Source of the DNA: Actinomycetes bacterium
GTDB taxonomy: Bacteria > Actinomycetota > Actinomycetes > Propionibacteriales > Propionibacteriaceae
Assembly: GCA_023387135.1 (NCBI GenBank)
Contig: JAEWIK010000272.1
Coordinates: 1-14,992, forward strand
Direction: 5' to 3'
DNA: 14,992 nt
Shown here: positions 7,725 to 14,661 of the stretch, piece by piece
Layout: each line of letters opens with the position of its first letter
How positions within the stretch are numbered: position 1 is the first letter of the stretch
Notes under the pieces: model-generated
What the model was told of the DNA's origin: nothing
The model's database searches: none
Seen by the model: the letters and a program-made list of their open reading frames with translations, nothing else
Translations under genes and position numbers: made by a program

Positions 7725-7768
7725 GCACGCGGGCCCCGCCTCCGGTGCTGGAGACGGGGCCCGCGTGC
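7725..7768 (-). terminator. Strong hairpin terminator downstream of the uracil permease gene
   Basis: The arms 7725-7738 and 7755-7768 are a perfect 14-bp inverted repeat (GCACGCGGGCCCCG and its complement). The loop holds a further 4-bp stem around six bases. It begins five bases after the permease stop codon. There is no T-tract on the minus strand, which is common for GC-rich actinobacterial terminators. Confidence 0.75.
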
Positions 7769-7773
7769 GTGGG

Positions 7774-9144
7774 TCAGGATGCCGCGACGTCCGTGCCGCG
7801 CGCCTTCGCTATCGCCCTCATGACGTGGTAGAGCACGAGCGCCGTGACGGTGCCGACAGTCACGCCACCGAAGCTCATGGCGCCGATGTTGAAGGTGAAG
7901 TTGGCGATGCCCATGATGAGGCCGACGGCCGCCGGGATCATGTTCACGGGGTTGGTGAAGTCCACCTTGTTCTCGATCCAGATCCGGGCGCCCAGCAGGC
8001 CGATCATGCCGTACAGGACGGTGCCGGCGGCGCCGATGACGCCCGCGGGAATGGTCTGGATGGCCCACCCGAACTTCGGGATGAACGACAGCACGATGGC
8101 GATGATGCCGGCGATCCAGTACAGCGCGGTGGAGTACACCTTGGTGGCCGCCATGACGCCGATGTTCTCGGCGTAGGTCGTGGTGCCCGAGCCGCCGCCG
8201 AAGCCCGCCAGGGTGGTGGAGACGCCGTCCGCCAGCAGCGCGCGACCCATGATCTTGTCGTAGTTCCTGTCGGTCATCAGCGCGACAGACTTCACGTGCC
8301 CGACGTTCTCGGCGATGAGCACGAGCACGACAGGCAGGAACATCGCCGCGACGTTGAAGTCGGGGGTGGGCAACTGGAACGCGGGGAGACCGATCCAGGC
8401 GGCGCCGCCGACTGCCTCGAAGTTCACCTGGCCCTGGATGAGCGCCGCGATGTAGCCGACGACGACGCCGAGCAGGATCGCGAGCCGTCCGATGATGCCC
8501 CGGAACAGCACGGTGATGAGGACGATGGCGATGATGGTGATCCAGCCGGTCAGCGGCGCCGCGTTGAAGCCACCGGTGACGGCGGTCTCGATCACGCAGC
8601 CGGTCGCCGGGTCAGGGGTACAGGTGCCCGGGCCGTTCGCCGCGGGGACGGACAGCGCGATGCTCTGCCAGGCGGCGCCCGCGAGGTTGAAGCCGATGAG
8701 GGCGACGATGGTGCCCGTCATGACGGGGGGCATCAGGGCGTCGATCCAGGCCGAGCCCGCGACGTGGACCACCAGGCCGACGACGGCGAGCAGGATGCCG
8801 GTGAGCATGATGCCGAACAGCGCCTTGCCGATGTCCTTGCCGCCGGCCGCCGAGGTGGCGCTCCACGCGAGCACCGGCGCGATGAAGGCGAACGACGAGC
8901 CGAGGTAGCTCGGCAGCCGGTTGCCGGTGATGAGCAGGAAGAGCAGGGTGCCGAGGCCGCTGAAGAACAGCGTCGCCGTGACCGGGAAGCCCGTGATCAG
9001 GGGAACCAGGAAGGTGGCTCCGAACATCGCCACCACGTGCTGGGCGCCGAGGCCCACCATCTTGCCCCAGCCGAGGCGCTCGTCGGGGTTGACAACCGCC
9101 CCGGGTTTCACAGTTCCGTCGCCGTGCAGCGTCCAGATGGCCAT
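7774..9144 (-). CDS. uraA: Uracil permease / uracil-xanthine symporter (NCS2 family, UraA-like)
   Basis: 456 residues of NCS2 fold with about 14 hydrophobic spans. The substrate-site motifs are AENVGHV (278-284, with Glu279 and His283) and GGSGTTTYAENIGV (317-330, with Glu326). They correspond to Glu241, His245 and Glu290 of E. coli UraA, so uracil/H+ symport for pyrimidine salvage is the best call. The N-terminal tail has the family's WGKMVGLGAQHVVAMFGAT entry segment. An insertion around residues 168-190 carries two cysteines (175 and 183) in a non-membrane loop. The ATG at 9144 follows AAGGGGA at a workable distance, so this gene has a conventional leader, unlike several neighbours. It forms a single-gene unit, with a hairpin after it and the mannosyltransferase upstream on the same strand. 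No pyr genes are in the window. Confidence 0.9.
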   Translation of the reverse strand: MAIWTLHGDGTVKPGAVVNPDERLGWGKMVGLGAQHVVAMFGATFLVPLITGFPVTATLFFSGLGTLLFLLITGNRLPSYLGSSFAFIAPVLAWSATSAAGGKDIGKALFGIMLTGILLAVVGLVVHVAGSAWIDALMPPVMTGTIVALIGFNLAGAAWQSIALSVPAANGPGTCTPDPATGCVIETAVTGGFNAAPLTGWITIIAIVLITVLFRGIIGRLAILLGVVVGYIAALIQGQVNFEAVGGAAWIGLPAFQLPTPDFNVAAMFLPVVLVLIAENVGHVKSVALMTDRNYDKIMGRALLADGVSTTLAGFGGGSGTTTYAENIGVMAATKVYSTALYWIAGIIAIVLSFIPKFGWAIQTIPAGVIGAAGTVLYGMIGLLGARIWIENKVDFTNPVNMIPAAVGLIMGIANFTFNIGAMSFGGVTVGTVTALVLYHVMRAIAKARGTDVAAS

Positions 9145-9202
9145 CTACAGTTCCCCTTTGACTTCAGCGGATTTGCGCTGCGTGGACAGTAGTGCCGCAG
9201 GG

Positions 9203-9215
9203 CCACCGCCGGTGG
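9203..9215. promoter_or_regulatory. 13-bp palindrome in the uraA leader region
   Basis: CCACCGCCGGTGG is a perfect inverted repeat (6-bp arms, one central C) about 60 bases upstream of the uraA start. A TACTGT box (complement of 9189-9194) lies just downstream of it on the minus strand and could be a -10. The repeat may be an operator or a small RNA hairpin; nothing ties it to a specific regulator. Apart from this and the hairpin at 9278-9290, I see nothing in the 155-bp gap. Confidence 0.35.
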
Positions 9216-9277
9216 GGAATTCGCAGGAACTGGGATGACGAGTGAGCAGGGGGTCGGGTGCTGTAGAAATGGACCTT

Positions 9278-9290
9278 CCGGGACACCCGG
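9278..9290 (-). terminator. Short GC hairpin downstream of the mannosyltransferase gene
   Basis: CCGGG, three bases, CCCGG: a perfect 5-bp stem starting nine bases after the mannosyltransferase stop codon, with no T-tract. It is in the right place for a terminator but short. Confidence 0.4.
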
Positions 9291-9299
9291 TTCAGCGTC

Positions 9300-10994
9300 C
9301 TAGATCCAGGAACGCAGCCACATGCGGGCCAGCCACTCACCCCTCGTGAGCAGGGCGTCGGTGAGCACCGGATAGATCCAGGCGAAGTTGGCCGCCACCA
9401 GCGCCACGGCGACGCCCACGATGATCGCCCCCCGCCGTCGATGCCGTCCGTTGGCGGGCCCGAGGATCAACCCCAGCACCATCGCCAGCGCGATCACCGT
9501 GAACGGCACGATGGTGATCGCGTAGAAGAAGAACTGGGACCTCGACGTCGAGAAGAACCACGGGAGGTAGGTGGCGAGCGCCGCCAGCACCGGCACGGCG
9601 AACCGCCAGTCCTTGCCGCCGATCCACCAGATGATCGCCACGACGAGCGCTATCGCCGCCATCCACCACAGCACCGGCGTGCCGAGCGCTATCAGGACGC
9701 GCTGGCAGGTGTCCCCGGCGGCCACCTGGCAGCCCTGGGTTCCCGCGGCGATGCTGTTCTCGGCGTCGAAGGTGATGGGGCGCGCGAGCACGAGCCAACC
9801 GGCAGGGTGGGCGGCGTACGGATGCGGCGTGAGGTTGTTGATGTAGTCGCCGGTGTGGAAGTTGAGGATGTCCTGCTGGTAGTGCAGGAAGGACGCCCAG
9901 CGCTCGCCCAGGTAGATGACGAGCGGGTTGTCGGGGTTCTTCAGGCCCCAGTCCCTGCCGTAGCCGCCGGTCGTGGTGAGCCAGCCGGTCCAACTCGCGA
10001 CGTAGACGAGGGCCGCGACCACGACGAGCCTGAGGAACGCCGGGATGCCGTCGATGACGAGGGCCAGCCAGCCCTTCCAGTCGGCACCCGCCAGCCTGCG
10101 CGCGCCCACGTCCCACAACACGCTGAGGATGCCGAAGACTGCCAGGACGAAGACGGAGTTCCACTTCGACCCCAGGGCGAGCCCGAAGGCGACACCGGCG
10201 GCCAGCCGCCACGGCCGCAGCCAGATCACCGGGCCGAAGGAGCCGCCGAAGTCCGGGACGCCCATCCGCTCCAGCCTGTCGGCGAGCTTCCAGCGGTACC
10301 AGTCGCGGTCGGCCACGCAGCACGACACAGCGACGACGAGGAAGAACGCCTGGAAGATGTCGAGCAGCGCGATCCTCGACATGGTGAAGGCGAGCCCGTC
10401 CAGGGTGAGCAGCAGGCCCGCGATGCCCCCGATGAGGGTGGAGCGGGAGAGCCGCCGCGCGAGCCTGATGGTGGCGAACACCAGCAGCGTCCCGAAGATG
10501 AGGGGCATGAACCGCCAACCCGTCGGGTTCATGCCGAAGAGTTGCTCACCGGCGCCGATCAGCCACTTGCCGATGGGCGGGTGGACGATGAACGCGGGGC
10601 CGTCGAGGTAGGTGTTGACGTCCCCGGCGATGATCTTCGGGTTGACGACGTCGCCGTCGGGCCACGCCCGCTCGTAGCCGAACTTCCACAGCGTCCAGGC
10701 GTCCTTGGCGTAATAGGTCTCGTCGAAGACCACCTTGTCGGGCACCCAGTAGTTGACCCACCTGATGACGAAAGCCAGCACGGTGATCGCCGCGGTGACG
10801 ATCCACCCGGCGAGGCGGTCGGTCATGACCCCGTCGCGCAGCCGCTGGACGGTGGTCAGCGGCGTGTAGTGGACGACGGTGTGCTCCTCGGGGGACGCAG
10901 GGCTCGGCGGCAACGCACGCGCCGGTCCGTAGACGACCGGCGACTCGTCGAGGCCGCGGGAATCGGCCTCGGTGTCGTTCCCCGTGGCAGTCAC
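9300..10994 (-). CDS. pmt: Dolichyl/polyprenyl-phosphate-mannose protein mannosyltransferase (GT39)
   Basis: 564 residues. After a roughly 60-residue soluble, Pro/Glu-rich tail come many membrane spans. The first large extracytoplasmic loop carries FDETYYAKDAW with the catalytic acidic pair Asp91-Glu92. HPPIGKWLIGAGE (from residue 138) follows, as in actinobacterial Pmt (M. tuberculosis Rv1002c). The enzyme transfers mannose from polyprenyl-phosphate-mannose to Ser/Thr of proteins during Sec export, at the outer face of the membrane. It is divergent from rsmI, the same neighbour arrangement as Rv1002c/Rv1003. The GTG at 10994 gives the full tail. TAGGAT ends six bases upstream and could be a -10 for a leaderless mRNA, but AGGA within it could also serve as a ribosome-binding site. 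Later in-frame starts would only shorten the tail. Confidence 0.92.
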   Translation of the reverse strand: MTATGNDTEADSRGLDESPVVYGPARALPPSPASPEEHTVVHYTPLTTVQRLRDGVMTDRLAGWIVTAAITVLAFVIRWVNYWVPDKVVFDETYYAKDAWTLWKFGYERAWPDGDVVNPKIIAGDVNTYLDGPAFIVHPPIGKWLIGAGEQLFGMNPTGWRFMPLIFGTLLVFATIRLARRLSRSTLIGGIAGLLLTLDGLAFTMSRIALLDIFQAFFLVVAVSCCVADRDWYRWKLADRLERMGVPDFGGSFGPVIWLRPWRLAAGVAFGLALGSKWNSVFVLAVFGILSVLWDVGARRLAGADWKGWLALVIDGIPAFLRLVVVAALVYVASWTGWLTTTGGYGRDWGLKNPDNPLVIYLGERWASFLHYQQDILNFHTGDYINNLTPHPYAAHPAGWLVLARPITFDAENSIAAGTQGCQVAAGDTCQRVLIALGTPVLWWMAAIALVVAIIWWIGGKDWRFAVPVLAALATYLPWFFSTSRSQFFFYAITIVPFTVIALAMVLGLILGPANGRHRRRGAIIVGVAVALVAANFAWIYPVLTDALLTRGEWLARMWLRSWI

Positions 10995-11000
10995 GCGGTC

Positions 11001-11006
11001 ATCCTA
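11001..11006 (-). promoter_or_regulatory. Candidate -10 box (or SD) of the mannosyltransferase gene
   Basis: TAGGAT on the minus strand, six bases before the GTG start at 10994, fits the TANNNT form. No good -35 is seen at 16-18 bp; a TTGACA (complement of 11033-11038) lies 26 bp away, too far. AGGA inside the box may instead be a ribosome-binding site. Confidence 0.35.
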
Positions 11007-11031
11007 TGCGGGACCGCTGTGTCCTGGCTGA

Positions 11032-11061
11032 GTGTCAATGAACGACGCACTCGGGGATACT
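11032..11061 (+). promoter_or_regulatory. Candidate promoter of rsmI-tatD-ksgA (GTGTCA-N18-GATACT)
   Basis: GATACT (11056-11061) ends six bases before the chosen GTG start of rsmI at 11068, and GTGTCA (11032-11037) stands 18 bases upstream of it. This predicts a leaderless transcript and argues against the ATG at 11038 as the start, since that ATG would lie upstream of the -10 box. Confidence 0.45.
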
Positions 11062-11067
11062 GCGGGG

Positions 11068-11904
11068 GTGACGTCCCTCGTGCTGGCAGGCACCCCGATA
11101 GGTAACCTCTCCGACGCCTCCCCGGCGTTGCGGGCCGCGTTGGCGACGGCCGACGTCATCGCCGCCGAGGACACCAGGCGCCTGAGGAACCTGCTCTCTG
11201 CGCTCGAAGTGAGTACCGGCGCCCGCATAGTGTCCTATTTCGACGGCAACGAGGCCTCGCGTGCCGAATCCCTGCTCGCCGACCTGCAGCAGGGCAGGAC
11301 CGTCGTGGTGGTCACCGACGCAGGCATGCCGACGGTCTCCGACCCCGGCTACAGGCTGGTGACCCTCGCGGTCGAGGCCGGGATCGCCGTGTCGGTGGTG
11401 CCCGGGCCGTCGGCGGTGCTGGTCGCGCTCGCCCTCTCGGGGCTGCCGACCGACAGGTTCTGCTTCGAGGGCTTCCTGCCCCGCAAGCCGGGGGAGCGTC
11501 GCCGGCGGCTCACGGCGCTGGCAGCCGAGCAGCGGACGATGGTGTTCTTCGAGGCACCGCACCGCGTCCAGGAGTTCCTGGCGGACGCCGAGACGGTCTT
11601 CGGCGGCGACCGCCGCGCGGCGGTGAGCCGCGAACTCACCAAGACGTACGAGGAGACCAAGCGGGGGACCCTCGCCGAGCTGGCGCAGTGGGCGGCCGCG
11701 GGCGTCCGGGGCGAGATCACCGTCGTCATAGCGGGGACGCAGGCCGCGGCTGCCGACCTGCCGACGGCAGTCGCGGAGGCGCTGGAGCGCATCGCCGGCG
11801 GCGAGAAGCTGTCGGAGGCGGTGTCGGCGGTCGCAGAGGTCTCGGGCCTGCCGCGGAAGGTGCTGTACGAGGCCACCCTCGACGCACGGAAGGGCTCACG
11901 ATGA
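11068..11904 (+). CDS. rsmI: 16S rRNA (cytidine1402-2'-O)-methyltransferase RsmI
   Basis: 278 residues of tetrapyrrole-methylase fold. Motifs are LVLAGTPIGN (4-13), AAEDTRRLRNLL (32-43), TDAGMPTVSDPG (83-94), VPGPSAVLVALALSGLP (111-127), FEGFLPRK (133-140), FFEAPHR (160-166) and SRELTKTYEE (187-196). All are characteristic of RsmI (YraL). The enzyme uses S-adenosylmethionine to 2'-O-methylate C1402 of 16S rRNA in the decoding centre. The GTG at 11068 places LVLAGTPIGN at the N-terminus as in homologues; earlier in-frame GTG and ATG codons (11032, 11038) would add an unconserved extension. It is the first gene of a run in which each stop overlaps the next start by 4 nt. KsgA, two genes on, modifies the same rRNA. 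Confidence 0.95.
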   Translation: MTSLVLAGTPIGNLSDASPALRAALATADVIAAEDTRRLRNLLSALEVSTGARIVSYFDGNEASRAESLLADLQQGRTVVVVTDAGMPTVSDPGYRLVTLAVEAGIAVSVVPGPSAVLVALALSGLPTDRFCFEGFLPRKPGERRRRLTALAAEQRTMVFFEAPHRVQEFLADAETVFGGDRRAAVSRELTKTYEETKRGTLAELAQWAAAGVRGEITVVIAGTQAAAADLPTAVAEALERIAGGEKLSEAVSAVAEVSGLPRKVLYEATLDARKGSR

Positions 11905-12764
11905 CGGCTGTGCACACCCACCTCGAAGGCCTCGGCCTGCCGGCGGCGCCCGAGCCGTTGCCGGCGCCTGTGACAGACTCCCACACCCACCTGACGTCCA
12001 CGCGGGACTACAGCGGGCTGGAGGTGGACGCGAACCTGCTCGCCGCGAACGCCGTGGGTGTCACGAGGGTCGTGGACGTCGGCACTGACGTCGCCTCGTC
12101 GGTCGAGTGCCTGGTGATCGCCGAACAGTACGACGAGGTGGTCGCCTGCGTGGCGCTGCACCCCAACGACGCGGCTCGGGCCGGCGACGGGCTCGGGGCG
12201 GAACTGGAGAAGCTCGAAGCCCTCGTCGGCTCGTCGCCGAAGATCCGCGGCGTCGGAGAGACCGGGCTCGACTACTTCCGTACCAGGGACGATGCCGGCC
12301 GGGCGCGTCAGAAGGAGTCGTTCGCCGCGCACATCGCCTGGGCGAAGGCGCACGACCTCGCGTTGGTCATCCACGACCGCGACGCGCACGACGACATCCT
12401 CGACGTGCTCGACGCCGAGGGCGCTCCCGACCGGGTGATGATGCACTGCTTCTCCGGCGACGCGGCGTTCGCGCGGCGCTGCCTGGACAGGGGCTTCTGG
12501 CTGTCCTTCCCGGGGCCTGTCACGTTCAAGCCGAACGACGCGCTGCGGGAGGCGTTCGACCTCACCCCCGCCGACAAGCTGCTCGTGGAGACCGACGCCC
12601 CCTACCTGACGGCCATGCCGCTGCGCGGCAAGCCGAACGCTTCCTACCTGATGCCGTTGACTGTCAGGTTCATGGCCGAGCGGCGGGGGATCGACGTCGC
12701 GGACCTCTGCTCGCAGCTCTCACGCAACGCGTCGACTGTCTTCGGGGAGTGGGGCCGTCCATGA
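11901..12764 (+). CDS. tatD: TatD-family metal-dependent hydrolase (DNase)
   Basis: 287 residues of TIM-barrel metallohydrolase. Metal ligands are visible in order: DSHTHL (His28, His30), VGETGLDYF (Glu120), [10 protein letters not shown] (His158), MHCFSG (His182) and VETDAPYL (Asp232). Family members are 3'-5' DNA exonucleases linked to repair and DNA turnover, and the actinobacterial copies sit in this locus. An N-terminal extension of about 24 residues before DSHTH is Pro/Ala-rich and unconserved. The ATG at 11901 overlaps the rsmI stop (ATGA) and has GGAAGGG upstream. In M. tuberculosis the order is tatD-rpfB-ksgA-ispE; here no rpfB lies between tatD and ksgA. Confidence 0.93.
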   Translation: MTAVHTHLEGLGLPAAPEPLPAPVTDSHTHLTSTRDYSGLEVDANLLAANAVGVTRVVDVGTDVASSVECLVIAEQYDEVVACVALHPNDAARAGDGLGAELEKLEALVGSSPKIRGVGETGLDYFRTRDDAGRARQKESFAAHIAWAKAHDLALVIHDRDAHDDILDVLDAEGAPDRVMMHCFSGDAAFARRCLDRGFWLSFPGPVTFKPNDALREAFDLTPADKLLVETDAPYLTAMPLRGKPNASYLMPLTVRFMAERRGIDVADLCSQLSRNASTVFGEWGRP

Positions 12765-13606
12765 CCCTGCTCGACCCCCGGACCATCAGGGAACTCGCCG
12801 CCGAGCTCGACCTGCGGCCCACCAAGCAGCGCGGGCAGAACTTCGTGCACGACGCCAACACCGTCCGGCGGATCGTGGCGACGGCCGAGGTCGGCCCCGA
12901 GGACGTCGTCCTGGAGATCGGCCCGGGCCTCGGTTCGCTGACCCTGGGCCTGCTCGAGGTGGTCGAACGGGTGGTGGCGGTCGAGATCGAGCCGAGCCTC
13001 GCTGCCCGGTTGCCGCGGACTGTCGCCGCCCTCATGCCCGGACGCGAGGCGGCGCTCACCGTGATCGAGGCCGACGCCCTGGAGATCGCCGACCTGCCTG
13101 ACCCGCAGCCGACGGCGGTGGTGGCGAACCTCCCTTACAACGTGAGCGTGCCCGTGCTGCTGCACGTGCTGGCGAGCTACCCGACGATCACCAGAGGACT
13201 GGTGATGGTGCAGTCGGAGGTCGCCGACAGGCTCGTCGCCCCGCCCGGTTCGCGCGTGTACGGCGTCCCGTCGGCCAAGCTCGCCTGGTACGCGGCGGCG
13301 CGCCGGGTCGGCAGCGTTCCTCCGACAGTGTTCTGGCCGGTGCCGAACGTCGACTCGGGGCTGGTCGAGCTCGTACGCCGCGAGCCGCCCGCGACGACGG
13401 CGACCCGGCGCCAGGTGTTCGCCGTGGTGGACGCCGCCTTCGCGCAGCGCCGCAAGATGCTGCGCGGTGCGCTGTCGGGGATCTTCGGCTCATCCGCCGC
13501 CGCCTCGGAGGCCTTGTCGTCGGTCGGGGTCGACCCGCAGGCCCGCGGCGAGGTGCTGGGGATTGCCGAATTCTCTCTGATCGCCGAGGCGCTCGCCGCC
13601 CGGTGA
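12761..13606 (+). CDS. ksgA: 16S rRNA (adenine1518-N6/adenine1519-N6)-dimethyltransferase RsmA/KsgA
   Basis: 281 residues, the usual length. Features in order: [10 protein letters not shown] (22-31), SAM-binding motif [12 protein letters not shown] (51-61), acidic VAVEIE at the end of strand 2, the EADALE segment, catalytic NLPYNVS (123-129), and the C-terminal [12 protein letters not shown] (227-238). The enzyme dimethylates two adjacent adenines in the 3' loop of 16S rRNA late in 30S assembly; its loss gives kasugamycin resistance. The ATG at 12761 overlaps the tatD stop by 4 nt, with a GGGGAG stretch upstream. It is followed after 57 bp by ispE, which seems to have its own promoter. Confidence 0.96.
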   Translation: MTLLDPRTIRELAAELDLRPTKQRGQNFVHDANTVRRIVATAEVGPEDVVLEIGPGLGSLTLGLLEVVERVVAVEIEPSLAARLPRTVAALMPGREAALTVIEADALEIADLPDPQPTAVVANLPYNVSVPVLLHVLASYPTITRGLVMVQSEVADRLVAPPGSRVYGVPSAKLAWYAAARRVGSVPPTVFWPVPNVDSGLVELVRREPPATTATRRQVFAVVDAAFAQRRKMLRGALSGIFGSSAAASEALSSVGVDPQARGEVLGIAEFSLIAEALAAR

Positions 13607-13610
13607 GTCC

Positions 13611-13644
13611 GCCGCCGAGCCTGGGGAGGGGACGGCCCGGCGGC
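13611..13644 (+). terminator. Possible ksgA terminator or attenuating hairpin
   Basis: GCCGCCG (13611-13617) and CGGCGGC (13638-13644) form a perfect 7-bp inverted repeat with a 20-base loop, starting just after the ksgA stop. The long loop and absence of a T-tract make this weak, and it overlaps the expected -35 region of ispE. Confidence 0.3.
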
Positions 13645-13651
13645 TGTTCGA

Positions 13652-13657
13652 TAACCT
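13652..13657 (+). promoter_or_regulatory. Candidate -10 box of leaderless ispE transcript
   Basis: TAACCT ends six bases before the ispE ATG at 13664, with no ribosome-binding site in between. A weak GGGACG 17 bp upstream is the only -35 candidate. Confidence 0.5.
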
Positions 13658-13663
13658 CACGGC

Positions 13664-14590
13664 ATGGCTTCTCCGCTCACCGAGAGTGAGGTGGTCCGGG
13701 TCCGGGCCGCCGGCAAGGTGAACCTCGCGCTGCGGAGCGGTCCGCGACGTCCCGACGGCTACCACTCACTCGCCACGGTGTTCCAGGCGGTGTCGGTCTT
13801 CGACGATGTCGAGGCGCGGTGGGCGGTCCCCGGACAGTTCGGGATCACGGTGCTCGGCGAGCAGGCAGCCCTCGTCCCGACGGACGGGACGAATCTCGCC
13901 GTCAAGGCGGCGAAGCTGCTCGCCCGGACGCACGGCGTGGGCGAACTGGGCTGTGAGCTGACCATCAGGAAGTCGATCCCCGTGACCGGCGGCATGGCGG
14001 GCGGTTCGGCGGACGCCGCGGGGGCACTGCTGGCCTGTTCGGTCCTGTGGGATCTCGACACCTCGCCCGACGAGCTGGCGGCGCTGGGGGCGAAGCTCGG
14101 AGCCGACGTCCCGTTCTGCCTGCTGGGTGGGACGGCGCTGGGCGCCGACCGGGGCGACAGGCTGGCGCCGGTCCTGAGCCGCGGCACCTACCACTGGGTG
14201 CTGGCGCTGAGCGAGGGCGAGCTCTCCACTCCCGAGGTCTTCGGCAGGTTTGACGAATTGCACCCGTCCGGGTCCGACACGTTGGAGATCCCGCCGTCGC
14301 TGTTGAACGCGCTGATCGCGGGCGACCCTGCCGCGCTCGGAGCCGCCCTGGTGAACGACCTCGAACCGGCGGCGCTGAGCCTGCGTCCGGGGCTCAAGCA
14401 GGTGCTCCGTGCGGGACGCGACCTGGGGGCTCTGGGTGCCATGGTGTCGGGTTCGGGGCCGACAGTCGCCTTCCTCGTGGCTGACGAGTCGGCGGCCATC
14501 GACCTCTCGGTCGGGTTGGCCAGCGAAGGGGTCGGACGTTCGGTCAAGCGGGTGCACGGCCCGGTGCCCGGCGCGCGCCTGCTGAACTGA
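13664..14590 (+). CDS. ispE: 4-diphosphocytidyl-2-C-methyl-D-erythritol kinase IspE
   Basis: 308 residues of GHMP kinase fold. Lys18 in AAGKVNLAL and the DGYHSL segment (31-36) bind substrate. The ATP loop is IPVTGGMAGGSADAAGAL (105-122), the actinobacterial form of the GHMP glycine motif. GADVPFCLLGGTALG holds the likely catalytic Asp148, and SGSGPTVAF (262-270) is the C-terminal GHMP motif. The enzyme phosphorylates CDP-methylerythritol in the MEP pathway to isopentenyl diphosphate. In actinobacteria that pathway feeds polyprenyl carriers, which include the lipid donor for the mannosyltransferase in this window. The ATG at 13664 appears leaderless. Its position after ksgA is the normal actinobacterial order. 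Confidence 0.96.
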   Translation: MASPLTESEVVRVRAAGKVNLALRSGPRRPDGYHSLATVFQAVSVFDDVEARWAVPGQFGITVLGEQAALVPTDGTNLAVKAAKLLARTHGVGELGCELTIRKSIPVTGGMAGGSADAAGALLACSVLWDLDTSPDELAALGAKLGADVPFCLLGGTALGADRGDRLAPVLSRGTYHWVLALSEGELSTPEVFGRFDELHPSGSDTLEIPPSLLNALIAGDPAALGAALVNDLEPAALSLRPGLKQVLRAGRDLGALGAMVSGSGPTVAFLVADESAAIDLSVGLASEGVGRSVKRVHGPVPGARLLN

Positions 14591-14618
14591 CGGGGCCTGA
14601 CCGGCGGGGTTCCCGGGC

Positions 14619-14646
14619 GTCGAGCGCGCTTCTCAGAGTGCTCGAC
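14619..14646. terminator. Hairpin between convergent ispE and MFS genes
   Basis: GTCGAGCGC (14619-14627) pairs with GTGCTCGAC (14638-14646): nine pairs including one G-T wobble, around a 10-base loop. Outer GGGC and GCCC blocks can lengthen it across a small bulge. It lies in the 71-bp gap between two converging stops, so it could end transcription from both sides. Confidence 0.6.
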
Positions 14647-14661
14647 GAGCCCCTTCCCGTC

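Noticed and set aside
7720..9192. A 490-codon open frame on the plus strand opposite uraA
   Set aside because: Its translation is low-complexity, rich in Arg, Asp, Gly, Glu and His, as expected for the complement of a GC-rich membrane-protein gene. The minus-strand frame encodes an intact NCS2 permease.
11032..11067. Earlier rsmI starts at GTG 11032 or ATG 11038
   Set aside because: They add an extension not seen in RsmI proteins and precede the likely -10 box; the GTG at 11068 puts the conserved N-terminal motif in place.
9441..11105. A 554-codon open frame on the plus strand opposite the mannosyltransferase gene
   Set aside because: It is a compositional shadow of the real minus-strand gene. 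It has no recognisable domain, and it runs across the intergenic region into rsmI.
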